64,000 nucleotides of DNA. Origin: Gonatopus flavifemur (lineage: Eukaryota; Arthropoda; Insecta; Hymenoptera; Dryinidae). Both the position numbers and the translations under genes were made by a program. The first letter of the stretch is position 1, and the number at the start of each line of letters is the position of its first letter. This document shows, one piece after another, positions 23,640 through 35,306 of the stretch. The stretch covers positions 71,850,001 through 71,914,000 of the forward strand of contig JAFFJZ010000001.1 in assembly GCA_018340375.1 (NCBI GenBank), read 5' to 3'. The notes under the pieces are model-generated. The model was given only the letters and a program-made list of their open reading frames with translations, had not been told where the DNA came from and made no database searches.

Positions 23640-26600
23640 AATTGATGCTCCGAATGATATCGATTCAAAGATTCTGAAAAAAACCAATATATATCAAGCA
23701 AGTTCAACTCTTTTGAATGAGTATATTGAGCGTTCACACGCATATACAAACTTTCTTTCATACCTTCAGGCATTCCTGATGAATGCATTGCACGTCGTCA
23801 ATGACAATCTTCGCACGTGCAGAGCAAAGACTCCAATTTTTACGTTCTTACCTACTTATCCATGTACTTACTTATGCACTTGATGACCACTTCAGCCGTT
23901 CGAGAGTCGAATACACTTGCACATGACTATCTAAAATTAAAGTTCTTTGGATAAGTTGACGAGAGCCTTTACCAAGAATATATCTTAAATATCCACACAA
24001 TTTTATTTTTGGAACTGTTTGCAGTTAAATAAAAATCTTCATCCCTTTCATCATTCCTGTTCGTTGGTACTTTTCCACTTCAATGTGTGTTTCTCAATTG
24101 TAAATCGTGCTTTTTATTTTCTATTATTATATCATGATCAAATTCGATAGATTTTGTCCTGACTCTAAAATTTACTGGGTTAAGAAAAAGTCTTTTTCAG
24201 ATTTTTTCAATTTATTATATTGAATATATATTCAATTCTATACATATATTTATTGTTTATAATACTTTTTTTGTGTCTCATTCGATACTTTCTCTGATGT
24301 GCTGAACAAAGGAAAACACTGAAAATCGGGTGATTGTTTGAGAATTAACTTTTTGGTTAGAGCCGATTGTTAAAATCAGCCCTGCTTTGGAAATGAAAAG
24401 TTCTGAATGTTTTCTTGCTTCGGTAATTGTTTTTTCTGCCTAAATTCTTCAGTGGTCAAACGTACGTGTCTCATCGATGAACTGAGTGATTCCAGATTCG
24501 AGTTCCTCATACGAAGAAGAAATATTCCTTCATCAACATTCAATTTATTTGAAAACGTTTCAAATCGATGAGAAATACTGAAATTTTTACCCACTATAAC
24601 ATTATTGGAAGAGTTAAAACCTGCGGTTGAACTATTGAAAAGGCACCTAATGGAATTGGTTATAATACTGGATATAGGTGAAAATATAAGGAAGAAAAGA
24701 AAACCATTTTTCCGAATGAAATTCCATCAAGTTGGATTTAATTTACATGAATGTGTCTCTATGATCAACCTGAAATCGGATGACATGATCATAATTGGGG
24801 AAAAATAACCGTTACTTCTTATAAAAGGCCATAAAAGAATCGGAAGACAAGCAAAAGGATGAAGGGATTACATTAGTCGATTGTGATTAATCATTCCACA
24901 TCATAGTCCTTTAGCATGAGGTTCTTTTTTAAACCGAAGGGATTAAAATTGGAATTGAGGGAATATTTTGGATAGATTTGATTAAAACCAATCTATTCAC
25001 TGCAAATTTTAACATCGAAGTGAATGAACGTTTGATAGAAAGTGTGAGATCCTTCTGTTCGAGCGTTGCAAAAGTAAATACAAGATTCAAACGCTTGAAG
25101 TGCTTTGAAATAAAATTTCATGCGAATGCAAAGAACGATGATAATAATCGGTTACTTTTTAGAAAAGCAATAAAAATATTATGAAAAACATTGATGATCA
25201 CATTGAAGAAAATGTGTGAATTTGAAACCGCGGATGAATCGTTGAATGTTATTAAAATTTGATTAATTGCAATGGAAACTAAATCTGACATCTTTGAGTC
25301 AGTCCTTGGAAAGGTAAACCTTAATCTGGCCTCTTGCACCGCTCAAACCATAAGAACCTTCGCTATCTGTGATTTTAGAACAATATATACTTTTTGGATT
25401 TCAAGGCAATAAATTATGTTGAAAACGGGAATGGCACAGGTAAAAATAGTGCCTTCAAGCGAGAGATCGACTCATAGCCAAGCGGGATTAGAAATCGTCA
25501 GGTATACGGAAACGACAGAAAGAGAAAAACCCTTCAGGAAGAACTTTTTCAACGGAGCAGCCGGAAAATTCTTCTTCTTCTTCTTCTCAAGTTCACGTAC
25601 CATATCGCTCCTTCGAAAACATACAAATATACATGTCGGCATTTGAAGAGATTCTCAGGCAAAGTAGACGGACCAAGAGGAAGAAGTGGAGATTACTCTC
25701 CGTTATTGCGCCCGGTTGGCCAGATAATCGCGCTCTGCAGGCGAAGTTCGATTCCCGGAATCGAATATTTCTTTCTACATCGCATGCAATATTCAAACTA
25801 TCCTACGGGGATAGTGAAACACGATTTCCTTCTTCTTTGTTTTTTTTTCTTACCTCCTCCTCCGTGTTCATAGACACATAGAATACACATCTCGTGGAAA
25901 GTTCAAGCGAACTCTCATGATGATGCTGAACGATACGAAATTATTGCATCACGAGGAACGTGATACCTATTACATTACTCTACTATTATTCTAATATTAC
26001 TCCACTATTATACGCTTGGATGTTGTTCTACCTATCACTTAGAGGCATAAAAATATTATTATATTGATGTTTATAGAAAAATATTATTTTGTACAGTTAG
26101 GATCGACGAGTTTCGATGAAACGAGAAAATTTGTATTGGAATTGACTCGAATTCATAAATTACATATTCTCTGAATTCTTCAATTGGATCCAAGAAAACT
26201 ACCGTGTTCTTAGACAAGAAGTGAGAATTCATTTTTGAATAATACATTTATTTTTGTAAATTGTGAGTTTATCATTCAGTACAGTTCAAACATTTCAATT
26301 CTCCAATCAAATCGAATTAGCACGTTAGTAGAATTCGCTATCCGTGTGAAATAATTCTGTGAAAATTATATACAATTCTGGGTATTCACATAAGAAATGA
26401 GTTCAGCGGATGAGAAAAACTTTCCATGTGGGACATATGAAAATTATACAAAATTATTGAAATTGTATAAAAATTCTATATGATTCATATAAAATTATTT
26501 CTCAAGACCAAACATATTTCTACACACGAATGAATGAATTTGTTGAATCGGGAGAATAATTTTCACTTTACGAGAAAAAAGGAAAAGTTCAGCCTCGTGA

Positions 26601-27590
26601 CAGTTATTTTTATAGACGGTTTCCGATTATTCAACAAAACTAGTCCCTTCAGCTACTTTGTAGTCGCCGCTGATACTTTTTTCGTATGGTCGAGTAAATT
26701 CTGTGTTATAAGTGAACGAAATCTGTCCTGCCTATTCATTTCCCGTGTAAATGCAAGAATAAAGAAAAACAGGCTTCTCTCAGCAGAGTTGCAAAGTGCT
26801 GTAAAACCTAAAAATATTTGTCGATAAAAATTGGAGACAAGGATTGTACCAGTGGAATTCAACTGTTCTTGCAATTACCGAATGGAAGCAGTGAGATTTA
26901 ACTATTTCGAATTAAAAAGAAAATTCAAATAATTTATTAAAAAATGTGTAATAAATGATACTTTGTTTGTATACTTTGAATTTGAACATTTCATCGTCTA
27001 TCGTGTTGGATTTTTGTGCTTGGCGCCAGTCTCGGACCGTGAACAATAGTACCTTCCAGTTTCCTTTCAAAACAGATGAAATGCACTTCTGCTCACTTGA
27101 TTCGCAGAAAAGATTGGTCCTTTGAAAACAGATAGCATATTCAGCGCATTCCATAAATATTTTTGAACAACAGTTTTGTTATGAATCGCCCTGCTTCCGT
27201 TGTTATCAACTTTGATATCACGAAACAAAGAACCACGCGTGAACCATTTACACACATTTTCACGGAAAGGAACAATTCAAAACTGAATCTCTTCTCTGTA
27301 TTCGTAGAAAATCCTGAACAAGTTTCTCAATGTTCACTGCCCATGAATGAAATACGGCTCTCTTTGAAAATGTAGTCGTAATACGAAACTGACCATTCTT
27401 GACCTATCCTAGGATCATTCCAAGAACTTGTTTCGATCAAATTTAATAAACCTTCTTCTTCATTGACTGTACAATTTCATAAACCCAAACATTTTTATAT
27501 TATCTTAAAATAGTTTCTTCGGATGAACCCAAGAGGTTTCTGTAGATAATAGATAATTCGATAAAACTAAATATATCCGTTTGAATACTA
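23640..27590. other. Non-coding DNA with a few unremarkable open frames
   Basis: Short frames at 24376-24594 (-), 24605-24808 (+) and 24978-25184 (+) are hydrophilic and unrecognised. Weak similarity between 24780-24835 and 25135-25175 (both contain GTTACTT, then an A-rich AGxAATAAAA-like string) could be an old duplication. A (TTC)n run lies near 25570-25587. A T-RNA-like B-box match at 25745-25755 was checked and rejected. Confidence 0.45.
26360..26508. repeat. AT-rich repeat patch shared with 17269 and 23038
   Basis: This stretch has many AAAATTATA / TATAAAATT words in both orientations and can fold on itself. Similar patches follow a CAGTGGAAA string at about 17271 and 23040. Here the flank is less similar. 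Low-complexity DNA makes the relationship uncertain. Confidence 0.3.
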
Positions 27591-27599
27591 ATCAGCGTT

Positions 27600-28157
27600 C
27601 GAACAAAAGAATTCCAATCACTCGTTCGATTAATTTCGATCCGTCATCGAGAACGGACAATGATTCTCTCGTCCGAGGCCCGAAAGAAGGAAAAAACTTA
27701 CCTGTTGGGAGATGGAATGCGAGAGGAATGGTATCTGCAACGAACGTGAGAGATTGAAAAAGAGGGGGCAGTACCCAGAAGATGTTTCGTGTATAAGATT
27801 TTCGGGCGTGTCGATGTAAAACAGAGGGTGCTACGCGATGTTGCTTTGGTGGGGATACACAACGAAACTGCCCCATAGAAAGCGAGAGGAAGACGAAAGA
27901 TACACCGAGACACACAAGCTGAAAAGCTTCGATCCTTGGTTTTCGTCAAGCCAGTTTTCAATGGACGGTCTGACAACGAGGGCAAGTTTCGTTTTCGTGA
28001 ACCTGGCACGTGACTTCCCAGTGAAACTTTTTGTTTGTCACGAAAACCCGGTGTTTCGTTGAAAAAAAAATTGTGTTGTTGTTTTTTGTTCTTCTATCGG
28101 ACCGATCCTTGTCTTCGTGCCTTGTTTTTGTGCGCGGCTGTAAATAATGATAATGCA
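27600..28157. promoter_or_regulatory. Possible divergent promoter region with minus-strand donor
   Basis: This stretch has clearly more CpG and GC than its surroundings. On the minus strand it carries a perfect splice donor, CAG|GTAAGT, with the exon side ending at 27702. On the plus strand an ATG-started frame begins at 28158. Two antisense frames (27592-27915 and 27698-28009) overlap here and could be first-exon or untranslated sequence of a minus-strand transcript. No TATA box is evident. A CAG|GTAAGT match is expected only a couple of times by chance in a window this size, so the signal is suggestive rather than strong. Confidence 0.3.
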
Positions 28158-28313
28158 ATGATGTCAAGTGAAGCTTCGTTATTTTTTACTATGACGAAAG
28201 AAGAACAAAACTTGTTCCCCTCCGTACCACCTGAAATTTGGAGTAAATTACGCGCCTATTCGCCAAATGTCAAGAATAACGTGGAGCCAAGCTCGTCGAA
28301 TTTACTTGACAAG
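28158..28313 (+). CDS. Candidate first coding exon, unknown protein
   Basis: Two adjacent in-frame ATGs (28158 and 28161) open a frame encoding about 52 residues before a possible donor, AAG|GTTCGT, at 28313/28314. The peptide starts MMSSEASLFFTMTKEEQN, continues with FPSVPPEIWSKLRAYSPN and ends SSSNLLDK. Its composition (Pro, Ser, Glu and Trp, few Ile/Asn runs) is more protein-like than that of most frames here. The donor is weak at +3 and +4. Without splicing the frame runs on to a stop at 28377-28379. I recognise no family, and it shares nothing with Dead ringer. It could be a nested gene's first exon, an alternative first exon of the surrounding gene, or chance. Confidence 0.25.
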
Positions 28314-28379
28314 GTTCGTTTCAATATTTTTTCAGTTTTGTCAGTTGTGTTGTATGGACTACGCGTGTCTTTGCTTTGA

Positions 28380-31300
28380 TTTTTTAATGATGTGAAAGAT
28401 CTGAGGAAAGAAGAATATGGTTAAATAATGATTCAAATGTTTGTAATGTTTGCATAGCGAGAATTATGTGTGGAATGCAATGATCTAAAGATGGTGGTGA
28501 ATTGAATGAAGATGGTATACTCAAATCGTGCTGACGATTTTGATCCAGATATTGTGATTTTGAAATTATTTGCTAAACTAGCGAGGAGATGATTAGGGAT
28601 TGATATAAAAAATTGAGAAATTTATTACGAAGTGTAGAAATCGACAATGTATGAAATCAAGAAGATTGTTCCTGTGATTTTGAGTTTACCCAAGTAAATT
28701 GAATGTCTGTAAGTTTATAGTCAATTAAACCATGTTTAACTCGGAAGAGTTTCAATTTTATACAAGTTATTATGGAAAGAATGAATGTGCGTTCCCCTAC
28801 ATGCGGATTTTATCAACACGCCATCGTGTAGTGGCGTGGAAATGACATATCATACAGAAACAGGTGAATCAATCGATCAGCGTTACCTTTGTATCTGAAA
28901 ATTTGAGTTTTGCTGTTCATTTTCATCAATAACAAATCACAATCCAACATTTTGTGACACTCTTCGAGACAGTTCAGTGAAATTTTTCGACAAAGCTTAT
29001 GCAATTAATGGTGTTGATTCAATACTCATATAAATAAGACAAACATGTCCACTGTGATTGTTTCGGATTTCCCATCATGTTCATTATTTTTGATCAAAAT
29101 GACAAAATTACTAGCAGCTGAGGATAGTTATAGTCGTTTCATTTTACAATTAACCTGATTTACGGAATAGAATATGAATTTATATGGTAACATTTCGTTT
29201 AAAATTTTGTATGATATTTCATTCATCACTTCTGATAGGAATCTTTTCGAGCCCTGTCTTGGTGCTAAGAGGAGAAAAACTAAAATTTAGAGAGCATCTA
29301 AAATCATTTTCACGTGGATTATCAATCACAATAATGAAGGAAGTTAATGTTCTTCCCAGTTTACAAAACTGTCCCTGTATAGACCCTCACAAAAACCTGA
29401 CTAGAAGCTAGTTAGGAGCTTGGAAAAGCCTGTGCCAATGCCTGCTTGGGTAGATTGAACATGAGAAAGACCTAGACAGAAGGAAATCCATAGAAAAGCA
29501 ACGTAAATATCGGTAGATGTGCTATTAGGGAGGACTTAATGACTTTGAAGTGGAAGGAATGGAATATTTCGGTGCAGTTTTTGTCATTATGCGTTTCTAG
29601 TTCAATTGATCATTATCTCATTTTTTACGCGGTATAAAGGATCTGAAGAATTATTATTGGGGTAGGTTCAAATCAATCTATTTTTCAAAAGAGGAATATA
29701 CTTGGCGCCGAGACGCTACCGCGTCTCTTCATGATAAATTTGTTGAAATGAACTAAATATTTATTTGGACTTATTCAAATAATAATTTCTGAGGTTAGAA
29801 GAAGTACTTTTTTCTGTGTAAACCATGAGAAACCAATTGTCTAATGGAAAATAGTCGAGTCAACCAGAACACAAGAATTATTTATCAATTGAAGTAATTA
29901 TTATCTTACGCAATATAGTGCGATAGCTCCAATTTGAACAGGTGTTTTCACATACACGTGTGCTGCTGAGAATCAGAAAGTCACAAACCGTGATTTAACG
30001 CTTCGAAACTTCATTGCATGACCACACTCAAAGCGACCAAATTCGAAAGGATTGAATTGAATCATCATTCACTTTGATAATTTGTATAAAAATGTATCGG
30101 AAATACTAAATCCAAGTAAATCGATTTGATGTATGTGCCAGAAGTATGGTGAAAGAAGCCGAAATAGAATCTTTTGGTCCAGGGGAGCAACTTTTAAATG
30201 AGCAAAGGAAGGAGAGAAGAAGACGCAGAAGCCAGATAATCGCGACCGTTAAACTTTTATAGGCCTGATTTTCATTTATATGTTAAACGCGTCATAACTC
30301 GAGACCAAGAGAAAAAGAGTTCAGACTTCAAAGTGAAAGAAGAATGTTGTATGAATATGTTGGTGAGGTTTGTTCGTGCAGGTGTGTGTATTTTTTGTTT
30401 CATATGTCAGGTAAGGAGAAGAAGAAGAAAACAAAGATAACCGGAACTCGCTCCTACAGAAGCTAATGCAACCAAGACAATTTATAATCACTATAAACAA
30501 GGATGCTTGATATGTTTGGGTTATAAAGTTTCAAATATCATCATATTATAAAGAGAGAATCAATGTTAAGCTGAATGAAATTCGCAGAATCCGCAACAAA
30601 GTTAGATCATGTTTTATTTCGTTTTACGATCATCGAACCACTGATCGAAATCGTCTCAGGAACCGAGGTAAATTATATCCTCCCCTTAGTCGTCCACCTG
30701 GGATCATGTGTATCGAACTTCAAAAAGTTCGGATTTTTCCCACGAGTTTTTCATTCGACGCAATCATTCAACCGATATTTTGCTCCTCAAAACTTGAATA
30801 ATTGATAAACGCTTTTACAAATGGGGTACACGGTACGCGTTTGTTGTACAAATTATCTGTACGTATATCAAATATCTACTGACAAAAAGAGAGATGTACT
30901 TTGAAAAACTGTGCGTTACGAAATGCCTTGTAACATGAAAAGAATTGTATTTGTATAGACTCATATAGAATCGGATTACTCAAGGAATAAATATATAAGA
31001 AATGTACATACGGGATTTCTCAGCTACCGAGAGGACAGATCTACCATGACCTGTGGATTTGAATGAGGAGATCTATAAAGGAGGAGACGACAACGACTTC
31101 TCACCCACTTTCTTTCAATCCTATTCGTACAGAGTCATTTATATGCGCGTCTATTCCTATTAGTCTATATTTTTGAAGGATAAGTGGCGCGTAATGTATT
31201 CCACCGCTTCCATTTGTCACGCACCGTTGCCGAAGAAGAGGAGAAGAACAAGAAGAAGAAGAAGAAGAAGAAGAAGGAGAGGAAGAAGACGCGAGAGATG

Positions 31301-33350
31301 AGAAGAGAAGAGTAGTGGAAGGTAAAAAGACGACACAACCCATACTCAAAAGGGAATTCTATGATATTGTACAGATTCAAAAGATAAGTCTACGAGAACT
31401 ATATGAGATATCCATGACTATTCTTTTATATTCTGTTTCTCCTTTCAGTTTGATAAAAGAGAAATGTATGGATATGAAATAAAAGAGTGCACGGGAAACA
31501 ATTTGTCGTCAAGATACGGCTAACAATCGTGTATACAAAACTCGTTATTCCAAAAGGATATTTGGTAGCCAAATTTGACGAATGAATCTTGGCATAAATT
31601 ATTTCCATTCGTGAGAATCGTGACCTCAGTACACAATGTTGGACAAATAATTCTTCTTTTCTTATCTAAAAATGTCTGGTATATTCAAGATTCGATGAAT
31701 CTAGGAACACCCAACTCAACTTTAGTTATCCAAATCTTATACTTGAATGTTCCAGAGAATTACCGACAGTTGATAACAATTATCAACCCTTAGTCGTCAT
31801 TATCAAATCTTGACAATAATCAACCAATGGGGCAGTCAATGTATTTGAGTTAATTGATTCAATTTAGTTCAACTGGATTTTTCTTCAATAAATGAATTCA
31901 AGTCAATTTAAAATTAGGTATAGATCAGCTTTTTAGTAATCGAATATTTATTAAATGGTTGCAAGTTTGCGATAAGTACTGGCAAAATTAATTAATTCTA
32001 TCACAAACTTGAAAATACTGTTGATGATGCAACCCAGTGTTAATTTTTACCATTTTCTTGGAGTAACAGGGTGATCTTGGTTGTAAGTTAATTGTATCCC
32101 ACATATACATCTGGGTTAATTTAAAATTGGGTGTGAATCTGAGATTTTAGGTTCAGATGCTGTCTTGTTATACTCCTATTGTTATTGTTGCTGTCAGTAA
32201 CTTCCTAGCGACTTGGCGTAAGTTTAAAGAACAATCTGAGAGCAACACAACAATCATAGAATAAAATTTCTTTGGAACACTATTAAGTTACATGAAAAAC
32301 CACTCTGCTACCAAGAATGATTATTCTGTTACTTCAAACTAAGTGATGATACATCAACACTCATTCGAAGAATATTTAGGAACAGGAACAAATTTATCTG
32401 CACCTAATTTCAAATTCATCCATATAATTTTTACGCAGTTCTCATTGAATGTTTATATTTAAATGAAAAAGGGAGCAGATTTTGACAAAAAGAGAACAGT
32501 CTATCACAAACAATGTTGCAAAACTATAATTTGTAATAGTGTGACGTTCAATGCATATGTTCTACAGCGAATATCAAATTCATAGAAAGATCTAAAATTT
32601 CAAAACGCTATAAAATTTCGGTCCCACGAAGATCAAAGCGCACGCGTTCCAAATTTCGGCGGATATGGTGAACGAATGTCGCCAGTTCTCTTTTATCGTA
32701 CAAGATTTTGGCGAGTGTACCGAATTACCGTGAAACGATTTTTAAGTAGCAATATCGGCTGGTTGGTTGCTCGGTTGACTGTATCCATATGTTTTATGAC
32801 TATATTCTCTATATGCGCACATATAAAGACCACTGAAATTTATTAATAAAAACTTTTCAACCCAAACGATTACCCTCATAAAAATCATATTTTAAGAGCC
32901 TCCGCGAAGATCGTAAAAATATACCTCCAACTTCTTCAATAATCTATAACATGGTGGAAAACGTGGGATCATTTTGAAATCCACATTCTGTCTCCATAAA
33001 CTTCTTAAACCTGCGAGATTCGATATTTCTACACTTGTACGATCGTGTTTCATTTGGTTATACTGATCTCGTGTTACGGAATTTTCATAATTCACATTTC
33101 GATGATTGGAGGGAATGGCAAAAGTTGTATTCGAGAATCTGGAAGAGAAGCGTTGAATGCAGTTCTTGAATGAATTACTCTAGAATGATTATTCGATCAA
33201 TGAAAAAAAAATCAAATCATTGCCAGCCTCGATTACAGATCGTCGAAAAAAACATTGGGATAGTAATAGAGTTATAAACCACATGGATACCATACATATT
33301 CATTTGAAAGGAGAATATTCTACCGTTTAGTGGGGATATTGTTGGAAAGA
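28380..33350. other. Non-coding DNA, probably intronic
   Basis: No exon is recognised. A GAA-rich purine tract lies at 31231-31290. Two similar phrases, CAATTTAAAATTAGGTAT near 31906 and TTAATTTAAAATTGGGTGT near 32116, hint at an old duplicated repeat. The 29220-29480 stretch contains words such as GAAGCTAGTTAGGAGCTTGG, possibly repeat-derived. Confidence 0.45.
31231..31290 (+). repeat. (GAA)n-rich purine tract
   Basis: Nearly uninterrupted GAA/AAG triplets on the + strand. The two antisense frames across it encode Ser-rich or Phe-rich runs and are artefacts of the tract. Confidence 0.85.
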
Positions 33351-33354
33351 AGGA

Positions 33355-33620
33355 ATAAAAGACAGGCGTTCGGACAAATAGAAACGTTCACTTCTCGGCT
33401 TGAAGAGGGAAAAAGGGAGAGAGAAGGAGAGCAGCTAAGAGAGACTGCTACTCTGTGAGGTCGCCGGCTACATAGCGCTGTCGTGTAAACACGCGTTAAC
33501 TACCTCTTCTCTTGCCACCGTAGTTGTTCGTCGTCGATCGCCGCCACCTTTTCTCATTTTACATCATCTCCTCGCCGTCCCGCCGTTCTCTTCCTTTCCT
33601 TCATCGGCTATTTTTTTCTC
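33355..33620. promoter_or_regulatory. CpG/GC-rich island with purine then pyrimidine halves
   Basis: From GACAGGCGTTCGG (33361) the sequence becomes GC- and CpG-rich, with a purine-rich half (GAGGGAAAAAGGGAGAGAG) followed by CGTCGTCGATCGCCGCCACC and pyrimidine-rich CTCTTCCTTTCCTTC. Such an island in AT-rich insect DNA could be an untranslated first exon or promoter. No start codon with a usable frame is tied to it. Confidence 0.3.
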
Positions 33621-33954
33621 CCACCAAATCATCTTCATCCTTTATCCTGAATTTATGAATTCATAATGACGAGTCCCAATTCTGAAATTGATCTCGTTTT
33701 CAATAAGAATCGATGGAAAAGTAACTTCAACGTGAAACAGTTTTAAAGAATTTTCTAGTGTAAATTTGTAGAATTTAGTCAATTCTGAATTGAGTGCCTA
33801 TAGAAATTCCAGATTATTCGTCAAAGAACTTCCACTGCACTAGCCCTCGTTACTCGTTTTTTCATAAATTTGTTAGCCTCTTGATAAAGTAATTCTTGTG
33901 ACGATAGAAGTTGAAACAAAATCTAACTGATTCTTCCCTTCGCCTAACAGTCCA

Positions 33955-34576
33955 TCATCAGCATATGCCTGATTAGAAATTTACCCCATGGACCAGATCA
34001 GGTCAATTTTGATCCAGCCCAGGTCCTGGTAAGACGACCTCGTCAGGACCTGACGAGTCATATCACGCTTTACTAATATAAGAATCTAATGAGGCAAGAC
34101 TGATAAGAATTTGATGTGGAATCCCATACCAAAACCTCCAGAATCAATTGAAATTAGGATATGAACAGGAAATCTACAACCCAAAAATGTTGCATTCTGT
34201 ATGAAGAGATAACTTGAAGAGTATGCACAGTTGACATTTGTTCAGAAATATTTTCCCAATTTAGAGAAAAGGAGTATACAATCTAGAATTAGGACATTCT
34301 TGCATTCACTTGATTAGACACTACACTGTACAAACATATATGTTCATAATCTCAGGATAACCTAACAAGGTCTTGATGAGATTACAGCGAGGAAACCCCA
34401 TTTCCACCTTCTAGGATAATTTGAGGGAAACCTAGTTAGGATCAAATGGGCTTATCCCTATGTGGGGCATCCACATCTAATCCTGATTAGAATTTCAGCA
34501 GGCATACCGTGTTTCGGATGACCTTGTCAGGTCCTCACCATATGTCAGGTTAACCCTATGATAATTTCCAGTCGGG
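33955..34576. repeat. Dispersed-repeat patch beside the mariner
   Basis: Related words recur in direct orientation: GCCTGATTAGAAATTT near 33967 and CCTGATTAGAATTTC near 34482; ACCTCGTCAGGACCTGACG near 34037 and ACCTTGTCAGGTCCTCACC near 34521. The composition (AGGTC, CCTGA) differs from neighbouring DNA. Probably a degraded transposable element of unknown class into which, or beside which, the mariner inserted. Confidence 0.45.
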
Positions 34577-35306
34577 TGACTGTGTCCAAAAAATGAAGTT
34601 CAGTTATTAAAGTTTATTATTTTGTTTCCATTGATTGGTAGTATTGCCCTTGATATTTTTGCAGACTTTCAAGTCAATCTGTTCATTCGCTGTAGAGCTA
34701 TTGGTATTTTTTCAAACGTAAGGAAGTGAGTTTAACAATTTTCACTATGTCTGATTTCGTTGAGCAAAGAATTTGCATTGAAGTTTGTTGGCGGAATGAA
34801 TATTCTGTTGTCGAAACATTCAAGATGTCGCAAAAAAATGTTTACAAGTGGTACGAAGACTTTGGAGGAGGAAGAGAAAGCGTTGAAGAGGACCAGAACA
34901 TCAATTGACGAACAATGCGTTGATCAAATCAAAGATCTTGGGAAACCTCGTTGATGATGTTGGCATTCCAAGAGGATCAGTCAGATTTGCTTAGATTTTG
35001 CACCACGATCATGTGCCAGCTCCCCTGCATTGGTTCTCCGTGAGGTTTTCGCTGAAAGTCAAACTGGTGTCGCTCCACAATCACCTCCTTCGTCTGATGT
35101 AGCACTGAGTGACTTCTGGCTATTTTCTAAATTCGAAATAGCACTCCGCGAGCACCGGGGAAATAAAAGTCGAATCGATGCAAGCGTTGTAGGCCACACC
35201 AGAAAGAAAACGTTGGCCTAAGGGCATTGTATCGGGTGGGCATTGCTTTGAAGGGGACGAAGGTTTAGCGTTGAAACAAATTCACCTTACTTTTTGGACA
35301 TAGTGA
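34577..35306 (+). mobile_element. Dead mariner-family transposon, internally deleted
   Basis: Imperfect terminal inverted repeats are visible: GACTGTGTCCAAAAA at the left (34578-34592) and the complement of CACTATGTCCAAAAA at the right (about 35291-35305). Coding remains run on the + strand from ATG 34747. The N-terminal helix-turn-helix region reads FVEQRICIEVCWRNEYSVVE, then NVYKWYEDFGGGRESVEE. The frame then shifts by one near 34895 to TSIDEQCVDQIKDL. A large internal deletion joins the GIPRGSVRF-like region to HHDHVPAP, which holds the second catalytic Asp. This is followed by SPPSSDVALSDFWLF, which matches the motif around the third catalytic Asp. In-frame stops occur near 34909, 34955 and 35219. 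At about 730 bp it is far shorter than the usual 1.3 kb. It cannot encode an active transposase. Confidence 0.9.

Noticed and set aside
25745..25755. AGTTCGATTCC, close to the tRNA B-box
   Set aside because: The bases around it do not form the T-arm stem (CGAAG against CCCGG), and no A-box, anticodon arm or acceptor stem is present at the right distance.
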